A program made the translations under genes and the position numbers. The notes below the pieces were generated by a model. That model did no database searches and was not told where the DNA came from. It worked only from the letters and a program-made list of their open reading frames with translations. DNA of 64,000 bases, taken from contig OY759263.1 in assembly GCA_963662155.1 (NCBI GenBank), forward strand, positions 37,629,391 through 37,693,390, given 5' to 3'. This DNA is from Lamellibrachia columna (Eukaryota; Annelida; Polychaeta; Sabellida; Siboglinidae). This document shows, one piece after another, positions 34,385 to 45,012 of this stretch (the stretch's first letter is position 1; every line of letters begins with the position of its first letter).

Positions 34385-36184
34385 TTAGCCACTTGACGTG
34401 ACAGTGGACTGCTCATTCTGTAGGCCTACGTCCGGCAGCTCTGTGTAGACAGGTTCAACTGTTACGGGAGCCTCCCGCGTTGTTTCGTCTAGCGCCTCGT
34501 AGACGCTGTCGCTCGGGGGTGTCTTATTGTAGTTGACATCCGACGTTACGTTATCGTTACGATGCTGGTCAGTGTATGTGTTGCGTGAATTCTGCACCGT
34601 GTTTGTTGTTTTGCTGCGCCGGTGCCGACGCCGGCGGCTCGTGTCGTCCCGACGTACATCGTGCGACGATAAGTTGTCACTTGCAGCTTGAGGCGGAAGA
34701 GGGACGTCGAACGAGTCGTTCGACGGCGGTTGTGTTGGCCGGGTACTGCGACGTTTCATAACGGCAACTGTCGCTACGGTCGTCAACAGGAGTGTCACTA
34801 GGAACGTGACGACGACCGCGACAACGACAACAATGAAGTTGGTGCCGCCGTCAATTGGTGGCGTATCTCTTACAGTCCGGTTGCGAAATTCGACATCAAC
34901 GCGCAGGAAGAACGTCTGATACTGCAGACCGTACGCAGTCGACACTCTACACTGGTGCGTGCTGCCGTCCTGCCATGCGCTATGTGCCAACCGCGCCTCC
35001 GTGTGCAGCACCGTTCTATTGCGCGGCGCAACAACTCGCACTAGCTCTTTCCCGCTGACAGTCCACGTTACCACCGGCGCCGGGTCTCCGCTACCACGAC
35101 AGACGGCGCTGTCGTCGACGTCGTCCCATTCAATCGGCTCTGCTTTCGGCGCTAGGCACGTTACATTGGCTTCGGTGACATCGTCTAAGTTGGCGACAAA
35201 CGGCGTCGCGCACTTATAGCTTATATCGGTCACGTCCACTTTGCCGGCAACTTTGTTTTGCTTAATGTAACGCACCAATGCCAGTATCTCGCAGTTGCAG
35301 TGAAACGGGTTTTGCCCCAGATGAAATTCTTTTAGCGAGTCCAATTTTGACAGTAACGCTGTGGACAATGCCATGATACTGTTGCCACTTGCGAGTAGCT
35401 TCTCCAATTTTTTTGGGAACATACTGTCGTCGATGTAGTCAATGGCATTGGACGAGAGGTAAAGATTGCGCAGAGACCCCGAGGTCCCAGTATCGAAACA
35501 TTTGGACGCCAGAGTGCGTATCTTATTGCTTGTCAGGATCAACGTCTCCATGTTTTGTAGATGTCGAAAGTCGTCCGCTTCGATCTGACTCAACTTGTTC
35601 GTCGACATGTCGATTTCGACTAGGGCCTTGTTGTTGGCTAACAAGCCTGTCGGAAGTGAAACAATTTTGTTGTCCTTCAGGTTCAGACACTTTAATTTCC
35701 CAAGGTTAAGAAACGTGCTCGGTGGAAGGTCTTGAATGCGATTTCCATTCAAGTTCAATTTCTCAAGCTTGTCTAATCCGACGAAACTGCTCCCGTGCAC
35801 ATACAGTATCGCATTGTTTGACAAGTCTATGTTGGTAAGTGCCGCATTCGCGTGCTTAAATATTCCACCCGGAATATCGCTGAGGCTGGGACAGTTGTTT
35901 ATGGTGATCCAGGTTAAACTGGTAAATGCCTCGATTCCACTGAGACTACTCAGTGAACCATTTCCGGAACACACCATCTTCAGCTTAGTCACACTAGCAG
36001 GGTCGTCGATCGACTGTATCTTCGGCCAGGCAATCGCGATATCACAATCGAATGTGCCCGAGCAACTGCAAGATCCCGGGCAATCGCCGCTACACCTAAC
36101 AAATTTGGCACACAGCAAGGTGAAGAGCAGCATATGTCGCCGTGACATTACCATCTTCAGTGACATCATCGATACGTCTGACAT
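34385..36184 (-). CDS. LRR-Ig single-pass membrane receptor (intact, one exon)
   Basis: A 599-codon minus frame, intact and intronless. Residues 18-30 (MLLFTLLCAKFVR) look like a signal peptide; Met13 or Met18 may be the true start. An LRR N-cap has cysteines 35, 39, 41 and 47. About seven leucine-rich repeats fill residues 88-290 (ALTNIDLSNNAI, KLEKLNLNGNRI, KLKCLNLKDNKI). The LRR C-cap has C296, C298, C325 and C343. One Ig-like domain has C362, W374 and C412. N-glycosylation sites include N75, N340, N389 and N435. A transmembrane helix spans about 450-475 (then KRRS). The cytoplasmic tail has SVYEAL (Y562) and PVYTEL (Y580). It resembles LINGO, AMIGO or LRRN-type proteins; the role, adhesion or immune signalling, is not known. 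It is the only clearly intact host gene here. Confidence 0.85.
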   Translation of the reverse strand: MSDVSMMSLKMVMSRRHMLLFTLLCAKFVRCSGDCPGSCSCSGTFDCDIAIAWPKIQSIDDPASVTKLKMVCSGNGSLSSLSGIEAFTSLTWITINNCPSLSDIPGGIFKHANAALTNIDLSNNAILYVHGSSFVGLDKLEKLNLNGNRIQDLPPSTFLNLGKLKCLNLKDNKIVSLPTGLLANNKALVEIDMSTNKLSQIEADDFRHLQNMETLILTSNKIRTLASKCFDTGTSGSLRNLYLSSNAIDYIDDSMFPKKLEKLLASGNSIMALSTALLSKLDSLKEFHLGQNPFHCNCEILALVRYIKQNKVAGKVDVTDISYKCATPFVANLDDVTEANVTCLAPKAEPIEWDDVDDSAVCRGSGDPAPVVTWTVSGKELVRVVAPRNRTVLHTEARLAHSAWQDGSTHQCRVSTAYGLQYQTFFLRVDVEFRNRTVRDTPPIDGGTNFIVVVVAVVVTFLVTLLLTTVATVAVMKRRSTRPTQPPSNDSFDVPLPPQAASDNLSSHDVRRDDTSRRRRHRRSKTTNTVQNSRNTYTDQHRNDNVTSDVNYNKTPPSDSVYEALDETTREAPVTVEPVYTELPDVGLQNEQSTVTSSG

Positions 36185-36204
36185 TGCATACCACCAATAA
36201 AGGT

Positions 36205-36211
36205 CTTTATA
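36205..36211 (-). promoter_or_regulatory. TATA-box candidate of the LRR-Ig gene
   Basis: Minus strand TATAAAG lies 21 bases before the first ATG of the open frame. A TATA box usually sets transcription 25-30 bases downstream, which would put the start inside the frame and favour Met13 or Met18 as the translation start. Confidence 0.4.
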
Positions 36212-36284
36212 TTCCCAAATGTCAACCTGTGTGACTTGTCAGCATTTTGGCACAATTTGCACGTCAGTCGTGTTCATCTGTTAT

Positions 36285-36514
36285 TTCTAAACGCGTTCCG
36301 GTAATTCAGGTGTCAAACGTCTTACTGCAAGCAACAAACACAACAATATGTATCTATACTGTGCGTGCGTGCGTGTGTGCAAGCGTGCGTGCCTGCGTGA
36401 GTGCGTGAATGCTCGTACGGTAGGGGTGTGGAGATCTACATATATACATATATATGTTGCCCTGTTTATTAAACTAACTTTGATTGTAAATATACACATA
36501 TATATATATATAAG

Positions 36515-36556
<42 letters not shown>

Positions 36557-36560
36557 ACCG
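36285..36560. repeat. Microsatellites: (GTGC)n-like and (TA)n
   Basis: A run of gcgtgcgtgcgtgtgtgc at 36362-36410 and (TA)n at 36494-36551. Confidence 0.85.
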
Positions 36561-37185
36561 CTCTCCTGCATGGAGTGGGGATTCTGGTTTAACAACGTCC
36601 TCACTACCAGATATTGCCGATTCACTTCCAGCAGAATTGGGAGGTGGTGTTCTATTGCTAACACCACCCGAGTCCCAGCGGTGATCTGTTTCTACCACCA
36701 CCGGGTGAGGCGTCTGGTAATACAAATAAACCTTAACTCTGTGAACACTATGCTTTACGAATGTCACACTTGAATGGTTTCTCCCACCACCAGGGAGTTG
36801 TTGTCCCTTTAAATCAATAATATTTTTCCATGCAATGTCCCTTTTGATAGCACACTGTTATCAGTCACCAGTGATGAAACTACCAGAACACGACACTTGT
36901 CAATGTGCGCAAATCTGCTAGTTCATCACATCGTTGTAGACACTTCAGATACAAACAGCTGTCGACACACACCAAAGTAATAATTGTGTTTTTTTGCGGC
37001 AATATAAACAATAATATGTTATTATTAATAATAACGCCAGCTTGGCAGTACAAATGTTAATCAATTACCCAATGGAAAGAAATCCAGTTCATAACTTATC
37101 AATAAAGTTACTGTCTGCACAAATAATTATTGTCCACAGCACAGATTCTTCATCGTGTGTCCCGTCAACGAAATAATTTCAAAAA
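36561..37185. other. Possible polyprotein tail remnant, otherwise no gene
   Basis: A 70-codon minus frame (36767-36555) rich in Pro, Ser and charged residues (ETDHRWDSGGVSN) resembles the variable end of gypsy polyproteins, and may be the 3' end of gypsy A. 36840-37185 is AT-rich and shows nothing. Confidence 0.3.
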
Positions 37186-37189
37186 CGAT

Positions 37190-38630
37190 GCTTGGATCGC
37201 TTAAATGTAGCTCACAAGGGTACGATGTCGGTAGCTGTGTCAGGTAGGCTGACCTCGCTATCTTCACCCATCGCAAGATCGTTGTTATCCCGCATGTACT
37301 TGTTATCCCGAATGTACTTGGTCAGCAGCAGACTCACTGGTCTGTGTGCTGCTTCCTGGGTTTTCGGGGCATGTCCCGTTGTCCTGGTTAAAGGGTCCTA
37401 CACGAACTCTTTTAGATGGTCGATATGCTTCTTTGACCTTGAGCAACCATGTCAATGACGCATGATCTATGATACTAGTGAATGGTCGGCCCCACAAATA
37501 GTGGTGAAATTGTTTCACAAAAGTCACTACTGCTAACTGTATTCTGCAGTATCGAGCTTGTGTATGGTTGCAGATCTTTGCCGCATAAGCTATGACTTTT
37601 TCACCACAAGCCTGGCGTTGTGAAAGCACACTGCCCATGAATTCTACAATTGCATCAGTGTACAGTACAAACTCGTCATTTCTAGTCGGGTAAGCCAAAA
37701 CTGGTGTTTCACAAAGGGCCACATGAAGAGCTCGAAAAGCCTTCTCCTGGGCATCTGACCGTTCAAATGAACGCCTTGTCCGAGTTATAGCTGTCAAAGG
37801 GCTGGCAACGTGAACAAAAGAGGGTATGAAGTTGCAGTATTATGATGCTAATCCTGAGAACCGACGAACTTCCTTGACCGTCGGTAGTCGGACGAGGCCA
37901 GTCCTGGACTGCAGACACTTTCTGTGGATCTGTGGCAATCCATGTTGGGAGACTATGAGATAGGATACCTCAATCTGGAACAGTTTGCACTTTTTGGTAT
38001 TCATCTTCAAACCAGCGGCTCGAAACCTATCCCACACTATAGTGCAATGTTTCATCGAAGGTCTTTCCATAGATGATAATATCACCGAGATACACCAAAC
38101 AACTTTTCCAGCACAACCCTCTTAAGACGAGCTCCACCAAACGCTCAAACGTAGCTGGCGCATTGCAAACCCCAAAAGGCACGACTTTCTACTGAAAGAG
38201 ACTTTGCCGTGTATTGAATGCAGTCTTCTCTTTATCTCGTTCATCCAAATCGAGCATACAAAACCACTCCGAGCCAGCCAGAGCATCCAAGGTATAGGAA
38301 ATCAACAGCAGCAGGTACCATCCTTGCGGGTGACGTCATTCAACATACGGTAGTCGACACAAAACCGTCTTTCTTCTTCACAAAACCACCCTACTGCTCC
38401 AGGAACTAGTGCTCGGCTCTACGACACCCTTATCAAGCTTGAACTATAACTCCTTCGCTTCTAACTCCTGTTGGGCCACCGGACGGTGTCGAGCCCTTTG
38501 ACGAATTTGGTATGCATCGTTAGTATCAATCCTACGTTTTGAATAACCAGTCGTACCCAACTAGCTACTACTCTCAGCAAACACATCTGAATAACGTCAG
38601 ACCGCATCTCGAATAGAATCTCGCTGAGAC
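37190..38630 (-). pseudogene. Gypsy A reverse transcriptase and RNase H (downstream half)
   Basis: This is the minus strand, heavily broken. From the top: RQRARHRPVAQQELEAKEL near 38470-38520, then CMLDLDERDKEKTAF, VPFGVCNAPATFERL and VYLGDIIIYG. The usual YLDDI is YLGDI, so a catalytic Asp is lost. The frame 38085-37840 has GLKMNTKKCKLFQ and VKEVRRFSGLAS; 37797-37303 has the RNase H part: DEFVLYTDAIVEFMGSVLS, YAAKICNHTQARYCR and LWGRPFTSIIDHASL. No integrase core follows. The frame joins, across gypsy B, to 46362-47377. Confidence 0.83.
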
Positions 38631-38792
38631 TGTTGCATATTCACAGACACTACATATAACATACACGTGGTTCTTAGGGGTGGCACATAACTTATCTTTA
38701 TTTGCAAACGCATGTATTACTACTCACGTAGTTCGCCACTGACCATATATCACTACACATGTAGTCCACGACATAGACATGCATATTTAACA
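38631..38792 (-). repeat. 3' LTR of gypsy B
   Basis: A 162-bp direct repeat, matching 46195-46356, with TG and CA ends on the minus strand. Confidence 0.92.
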
Positions 38793-39254
38793 TTTCCCTC
38801 CCAGAATAATTATGAAGAAGTCTACTAACAACAATATAACTTCTTCTGTATGCCTACAGTGAAATAATCTACCTGATTATTATAATAACATAGCTATGCA
38901 CTAGCAATGTAACTCAACACTACACTAGTATTCAACCATGTCCTGCTAACTAAACTAATGTAACTAGAGTCCACTAGCTCACTCATATGTGTTACACTAC
39001 AGAGAAGCTCACTAATCTCTGCTACACTACAGATCTAGCCTATCTGGTGCCTTACTCACACGAGAAGACCGTCGCAGATGTGTTTCCTACTCCACTTGGG
39101 TAGGAGTTACCAATTCTGCAGTAGACCTAGACTTATCCTGAATCGATTGCTGTTGAGGGGTTTCATACGTCAACCCACTGGCACTGTCGTTTGTCTGATT
39201 CAGTGATGGTATAGTGTCAACCAAATAGTCATGACCATCAGTCACTGCAGTCAA
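38793..39254. other. Gypsy B 3' untranslated region
   Basis: Non-coding sequence between the polyprotein end and the 3' LTR. Just right of the LTR, minus strand ctgggagggaaa is the polypurine tract candidate. Confidence 0.55.
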
Positions 39255-40170
39255 TTATAACTGTGTCAGAGGCATGTTACTTGAGTTTACCCTTGAAATC
39301 AATTGGTCAGTGTGGCGTTTCCACAATCCCTTAGAAACAGTGACTTGATACATCAACGGACCACACTTCTTATTTATAATTCCTGGGACCCACTTATCTT
39401 TCCCATGGTAATCTCGAACCCATACCATGTCTCCTCCCCTGAATGATCTCAGATTTTGAGAACCACGCTCCATCTGTTTCTCTAACCGTTTGTTTTCCCG
39501 TCGTTTATCCGGTTTCACACAGAAATGGATAGAATCGCTTCACGCCAAAAAATATTCCTAGTCTTTCTCTCTCGATCTGTGAATACTTCTGCTCTGCTCT
39601 CGTCTACGAGCGAGATGCAAACTGAATTGGTTGCTCCTCTCCATCAGGCATAATGTGAGAAAGCACCACTCCTAAACCAACTGGCGATGCATCACATGCA
39701 ACTGTCACGTGGAGACTGCTGTCAAAATGCATCAGAAACCCGGACTTGCCTAGAGCACGTTTCACTGCTAGAAACGCCTCATCCATCATGTCTGTCCACT
39801 CAAACTTCCTATCCTTCTCAAGCAAGGTAGTGAGAGGATGGAGTGTGGAAGCAAAGTCTAGCACAAACTTTCGATAATAGTTTGCCATGCCGATGAACGA
39901 CCTCAATGAATTCACTTCAGTGGGTCTAGGTGCATATAGTATGACGGCTATCTTGTCCGCCGATTTGTGAATACCTTGGACATCAATCACGTGACCCAGA
40001 TACTCGAGAGAATCTCTGGAGAATTCGCATTTATCTCGATTCAGCTTTAAACCGAATTCTGTCAGTCTTTCAAACACCCTACCCAAATTGCTCAAATGCT
40101 CAGACTCTGTTCTCCCTGACACAAGGATATCATCAAGATATACCTTGACACCTGGCAAACCCTGTAACAC
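39255..40170 (-). pseudogene. Gypsy B RT-RNase H half joined to integrase C-terminus (core deleted)
   Basis: The frame 40170-39604 has VYLDDILVSGRTESEH (both catalytic Asp kept), FGLKLNRDKCEF, YLGHVIDVQGI, MANYYRKFV and RNase H start VACDASPVGLGVVLSH with IQFASRS. A stop follows. After a short RNase H remnant (EQKYSQIERE) the sequence goes straight to 39518-39255, with RENKRLEKQMERGSQ and RGGDMVWVRDYHG, the C-terminal DNA-binding domain of integrase. The RNase H remainder, the zinc domain and the D-D-E core are missing. This copy could not integrate on its own. Confidence 0.88.
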
Positions 40171-40188
40171 TTTCTCTATAGCATTCTG

Positions 40189-40612
40189 TCAGATAGCAGG
40201 TGCCGTGGTTATGCCAAAGACTAGCCTGTTCTGTCGGAATAGACCATTATGCGTTGCTATGGTGAGGTATTCCCTAGATTCATCGGAAACCTCCATTTGA
40301 TTGTACGCATTCGCTAGGTCAAGTTTGGAGAATTTAACTCCACCAGCCAAGTCAGCCAGAATATCATCAATGTTGATATTCGGCTGGGACACTGTTTTCA
40401 ACTGAGGGTTAACAGTTGTCTTGTAATTGCCACATAGTCTAATCGCACCATTCTTCTTTGGCACTACTACAACACCTGTTGCCAAGTCACTGATTGTAAC
40501 TGGTGTAATGACCCCAGCTTTCTCAAGTTTGCCTAACTCCAGCTCGACTTTCGGGCGTAGAGCATATGGGACCCGATACGGTTTAGTGTACACTAGTTTT
40601 GCTCCCTCTACT
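40189..40612 (-). pseudogene. Gypsy B reverse transcriptase, fingers and palm
   Basis: A minus frame with YTKPYRVPYALRPKVELEL, VVVPKKNGAIRLCGNYK, FSKLDLANAYNQMEV (catalytic Asp in KLDLA) and FGITTAPAI. It stops at a TGA next to 40189 and then continues as the frame at 40170. Its upstream part is on the far side of gypsy C (from 45008). The 5' edge of the frame meets the left LTR of C at 40612. Confidence 0.87.
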
Positions 40613-40771
40613 TGTGACATATTGAATTATATGGTGACCCCTAGCGATCATCAGTGTACTAATGACTCAGGTCATTTTATTTTATTAGCCAATCAATAAA
40701 GAGCAGGTGTGTATGTGCTGTGACCCCTACAATGGCGTGTTGTTATATTGAATTAATCACAGCATATTACA
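40613..40771 (+). repeat. 5' LTR of gypsy C
   Basis: A 159-bp LTR with TG and CA ends, matching 44816-45007 apart from a 33-bp duplication and a few substitutions. Confidence 0.94.
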
Positions 40772-40786
40772 TGGTGTCGGAAGCGG
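40772..40786 (+). promoter_or_regulatory. Primer binding site of gypsy C
   Basis: tggtgtcggaagcgg starts with TGG directly after the LTR, as expected for a tRNA-primed element. Confidence 0.7.
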
Positions 40787-40798
40787 TAAGATCGTAAA

Positions 40799-41881
40799 AT
40801 GTCGCTCAAATTCCGGCCGCCGGACAGTATAAGTCTGTCAGGCAATCTTGCCGACAATTGGCGTTTATGGAAACAGCGATTTAACCTGTTTATGACGGCC
40901 ACAGAGAGCGATGCAAAAGTCGACAACATCAAAATCGCCATGTTGTTGGCTTCGATTGGACCAGACGCACTCGAACGATACAACCATTTCACCTTCGATG
41001 AGGCTGCCGGCTAAGACAGCAAAAGCTACGTTCAGGTAATGCAAAAGTTCGAAGATCACTTCAATGGTCTAAAACGAACTGTATTCAGCCTGTATGTTCT
41101 GGACATACAGGCAGGCCGAACAACAGCCGTTTGTTGATTACCTGACAGCAATACAAAACTTAGCAGATGCATACGAGTTTGCAGAGAAAGAGAACATGAT
41201 TCGAGACAAAATCGTGTTTTCTTGAAGGAGCGGCTCTTGAGACAAGAGAACTTAACCCTAACTAAAACACGTGATCTATGCGTTGCGTTTGAGGTCACAC
41301 AGAATGAGGTCAGGTCAATGTCAACACACGACACACAATCAACCACAGAGAAGGCGGTCAACTACGTAAAAAGACGTCGTGTGAAGCAAGATACAAAGTC
41401 TACTCCCTTCTATCAGCGTGGCAACCAATCTAAATCAATGCACGCTGTGACGACACCGCATGGTCATGATGAAGACAGCAGTGAGGATGAGTTCTTCCTT
41501 CACTCGGTCGTCAAATATGTCGAATCGTTACAACACGATGCATCGTCTTCATGGTACTCGTACGTCCATGTCTGCAATTCACGCATAAAGATGAAGGTGG
41601 ACACTGGTGCAGAGACAAATACGATGCCAATGAAAACATGGAAGCACATCAGAGATAAGCCAAAACTGAACTGCAGCTCTGTCGTTCTCAAAACACTTGG
41701 AGGCGGAGTAGTCGAACATGACGGTGTTGCCGAAGTGACGTATCAAGTTGGTGACAAACGCATTACTGCCGAGCTGTACGTCACCAGAGAGAAGTGCATG
41801 CCGATTTTAGGACTTGAGGTCAGCGTGGCTCTTGGTCTGGTGCAGCCAGACGATAATCTCGTGACGTCACAAGGTGATTGA
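40799..41881 (+). pseudogene. Gypsy C gag and retropepsin
   Basis: ATG 40799 opens MSLKFRPPDSISLSGNLADN, then WRLWKQRFNLFM, a capsid segment typical of gypsy, and stops at TAA near 41013. The sequence continues over stops and frameshifts (KFEDHFNGL; the frame 41222-41881 with LTLTKTRDLCVAFE). No zinc knuckle was seen in the residual sequence. The protease active site KVDTGAETNTMPM lies near 41592-41630. The frame ends at TGA 41879-41881. Confidence 0.83.
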
Positions 41882-41926
41882 GTCCAATATATAGACGCAG
41901 TCGAGGCAACCGAGCCAGCAATCACG

Positions 41927-42824
41927 ATGGACACGCTCGAGAACGAATACAAAGACGTATTCTCTGGTCTTGGCTGCTACCCTGGCGAATACCACATCGA
42001 ATTGTGGTATCGACCCTCCAAGACGGGTGCCGCAGGCTCTGTACGAACCTCTACGAGAGAAGTTGAAGAAGTTAGAAGCACACGGCGTCATCATCGCAGT
42101 CGACGAACCAACCGACTGGGTGAATAGCCTCGTCATAACGGAGAAGCGGGACGGGTCTCTTCGTCTGTGTTTAGATCCAAGGCACATGAATAAGAACATT
42201 CGCAGAGAACACTTCTAGATTCTGACGTTCACAGAAATCAGTACGCAGTTGGGGGGTGCACGACTATTCACCATTATCGGCCAGAAGGACTCGTACTGGC
42301 AGGTGGAATTGGACGAAGACAGCTCATTGCTATGCTGCTTCAACACCCCATTCGGGCGATATCGGTTTGTTCGAATGCCATTCGGAATCACCAGTGCTAG
42401 CGAAGTGTTGCAGAAGTGGACGTATAAAACGTTTGGTGACATTTGTAATGTTCACCTCGTTGCAGATGACATGCTAATTGCAGCGAAAACTGAGGCAGAA
42501 CATGACAGCACTCTGAGGAAAGTCACGGAGCGTGATCGTGGCCGAGGTGTCAAGTTCAATATGAAGAAGACGCGGTTGAAGAAATCCGAAGTCTTCTACA
42601 TGGGGACGATGATCTCAACTGACGGCATGCGACCCAATGATGCAAAAATAAAAGCGATCGTGAGTATGCCCGAGCCCACAGACAAATATGGAGTTCGACG
42701 TCTCATAGGCATGCTGATCTATCTGTCGCCATTCATACCGAACAAAGCCACGATCATCAGACCACTGCACTACTCAAGGATAGTGTACCGTGGGTATGGT
42801 TGCCTGAGCATAAGGCTGCCATGA
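41927..42824 (+). pseudogene. Gypsy C reverse transcriptase
   Basis: From 41927 there is an N-terminal piece (NEYKDVFSGLGCYPGEYHI); after frameshifts comes PQALYEPLREKLKKLEAHGV, then WVNSLVITEKRDGSLRLCLD. A stop at 42216-42218 interrupts, and the frame 42249-42824 has IIGQKDSYWQVELDE (LDAKSGYWQ in many relatives), MPFGITSASEVLQ, LVADDMLIAAK (catalytic ADD kept) and KSEVFYMGTMIS. The start of the thumb region (RRLIGMLIYLSPFIP) is intact. Confidence 0.86.
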
Positions 42825-43402
42825 ACAAAGTGAAACTGATTCTCAGCGAGAAACCGGTACTCAAATTGTACGATCCAGAGTTACCAGTCACGATACGAGC
42901 AGACTCTTCGTCTAAGGGTCTAGGTGCGTGCTTGCTGCAGAACTCTCAACCAGTCGCGTACGCGTCTCGCGCCTTGACGGACACTGAAAGCAGATACGCA
43001 CAAATTGAAAAAGAACTGTTGTGTATCGTGTTTGCAGCAGAAAGGTTCCACCAGTACATCTATGGGCGCGACGTGGAGGTGCAGAGCGATCATAAACCGT
43101 TGGAGACGATCACGAGAAAGCCGCTACATAATGCATCACCGCGTCTTCAACTGATGATGCTCCGACTGCTGTCTATTCGATACGGACAAGGGTCTAAAAT
43201 GTACATTGCTGACACCCTGTCACGTGCATTTTTGTCAACAGACTCGCAGCCAGAGCACAACATTGAGATGAGAATACACTCCGTCTCTAAGTACTTCCCT
43301 GCTACGCCACAGAAGCTTCAAGCACTGAAGGATGCGTCACTGAACGATGACGTGCAGAACCAGATCAGGCGATACGTCATGCATGGCTGGCCGAAACTGT
43401 GA
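42800..43402 (+). pseudogene. Gypsy C RNase H domain
   Basis: A 200-codon frame after a frameshift. It has RADSSSKGLGACLL (first acidic residue), YASRALTDTESRYAQIEKELLCIVF (here ALTDTESRYAQIEKELL), VQSDHKPLETI (third) and YIADTLSRAF (last). All RNase H blocks are seen. The integrase start follows (ALKDASLNDD), and it stops at TGA 43400-43402. Confidence 0.87.
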
Positions 43403-44668
43403 GGATTATTTGCTCTTCGCGGGTGAGAAACTCGTAGTGCCCAAGGCAATGAGAGGCGAGATGTTGTCAAGGTTACACGAAGGTCACCTGGGCATAAAAA
43501 AAGTGTCGCGCTAGGGCTCGTGAGATCATGTACTGGCCCAACATGTCTGCTGACATCGAGGAAACAGTAGCCCAGTGTGCTACTTGTGCAACATTCAGGA
43601 GGCAAAACAACAAACAACCGATGATAACTTATGAGATACCTGATCGACCTTGGGCAAAGGTCAGCGCAGATATCTTCTCGTTCAAGGACCACGATTGCTT
43701 AGTAGACGTCGATTACTTCTCAAAATTTCCAGAGGTAGAGCAACTTACCTGCAAAACTGCAAATGGCGTCATCTCTGTACTAAGGCAAATCTTCGCACGA
43801 CACCGAATACCAGAAACGATGATATGTGACAACATGCCTTTCCTGAGTTACGTGATGGCGAGCTTTGCTACTGAGTTGGGATTCGAGATCATCACCAGCA
43901 GTCCGAGGTACGCGCAGTCCAATGGCCAGAGCGAGAAGTTTGTTGGCATCGTGAAATCGTTCATGCGCAAAACGCACGAGGAAGGACTTCTGGATGTCTC
44001 TCCTGCAATACCGGAACACTCCAATCACAGGAGCGCCGTACTCGCCTGCTGAACTGTTAATCAGTTGGCAACTGAGAGACAAAATGCCGAGTACATCGAA
44101 CACATTGAAACCAGCCGTAGTTACCGATGGCATATCAACCCTGAGACGACAAACGCGACAAAAGCGCTTCTACGACCGGGGCACGACAATACGCGCATCA
44201 CATCGAATTGGAGACAATGTACGCGTGCGTCTACACAACACGTGGCACCGCGCCATCGTCACTGGAGGGTGCGACACCCCGAGGTCGTATGTCGTCACCA
44301 CTGAGGATGGCGGCAGCTACCGGCGAAATGAAAGGGTTCTCAACAAGTCGAGAGAGGTCACACACGTCATGCCTCCGGAGTTGATGGAGCGTGACGACCG
44401 TAATGATGACCTACGCACGGCCGAGCCTCGACGAACGATCGACAGTCCAACGGACAGTCCTGCTATCGTGCGATCACCACTAGCTGCCGAGCCAGGTACC
44501 CCAACCACTCGTCGCGGGCTAGTAAGCGAACTTTGTCATTCTCCAAGACAGCCGAGGCGAGGCTCCCGCTTGAAGTCAAAGCCACGGTGGCAGGAGGACT
44601 TTGAGATGGCGTTAAGTAAATTCTTGAACAATGTTATTACTCAGAATTTGGACTTCAACATGTTATAG
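43403..44668 (+). pseudogene. Gypsy C integrase
   Basis: Starts with LHEGHLGIKK in one frame (H-x-x-H zinc domain), then shifts to 43528-44052: CATCATFRR (CC), D in SADIFSFKDHD, D in MICDNMPF and E in NGQSEKFVGIV, giving a complete D-D-E set. Another shift leads to 43994-44668 with QYRNTPITGAPYSPAELL, the core's last helix, then GDNVRVRLHNTWHRAIV, the C-terminal domain, and a polar tail ending FLNNVITQN. Confidence 0.86.
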
Positions 44669-44815
44669 TTAGCGTTAGTAGTTACATATAATAAGTTTGT
44701 CTTGCAGTAGTGTTTATGCCCATATTTGACTTTGGCATTTAAAAGGCTATATTTAATTGTAGGCCTAGTCTATACTTAGTTTTGCAGTTTATCTTCTATT
44801 TTAATAAAAGGGGGA

Positions 44816-45007
44816 TGTGACATATTGAATTATATGGTGACCCCTAGCGATCATCAGTGTACTAATGACTGAGGTCATTTTATTTTATTAGCCAATCAAT
44901 AAAGAGCAGGTGTTATTTTATTAGCCAATCAATAAAGAGCAGGCGTGTGTGTGCTGGGACCCCTACAATGGCGTGTTATTATATTGAATTAATCACAGCA
45001 TATTACA
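44816..45007 (+). repeat. 3' LTR of gypsy C, with internal 33-bp duplication
   Basis: A 192-bp LTR. The segment attttattagccaatcaata and onward occurs at 44882 and 44915 (33-bp tandem duplication), absent from the 5' LTR. Confidence 0.94.
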
Positions 45008-45012
45008 CTACT

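Larger units (their letters stand above)
40613..45007 (+). mobile_element. Gypsy element C (inserted in B)
   Basis: A 4.4-kb LTR retrotransposon on the plus strand, opposite to its host. LTRs lie at 40613-40771 (159 bp) and 44816-45007 (192 bp). A perfect 5-bp target duplication ctact sits at 40608-40612 and 45008-45012. LTRs start TGTGACATATTG and end CATATTACA. The primer site TGGTGTCGGAAGCGG follows the 5' LTR, and aaaaggggga precedes the 3' LTR. The gag-pol genes are broken by stops and frameshifts. Confidence 0.95.
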
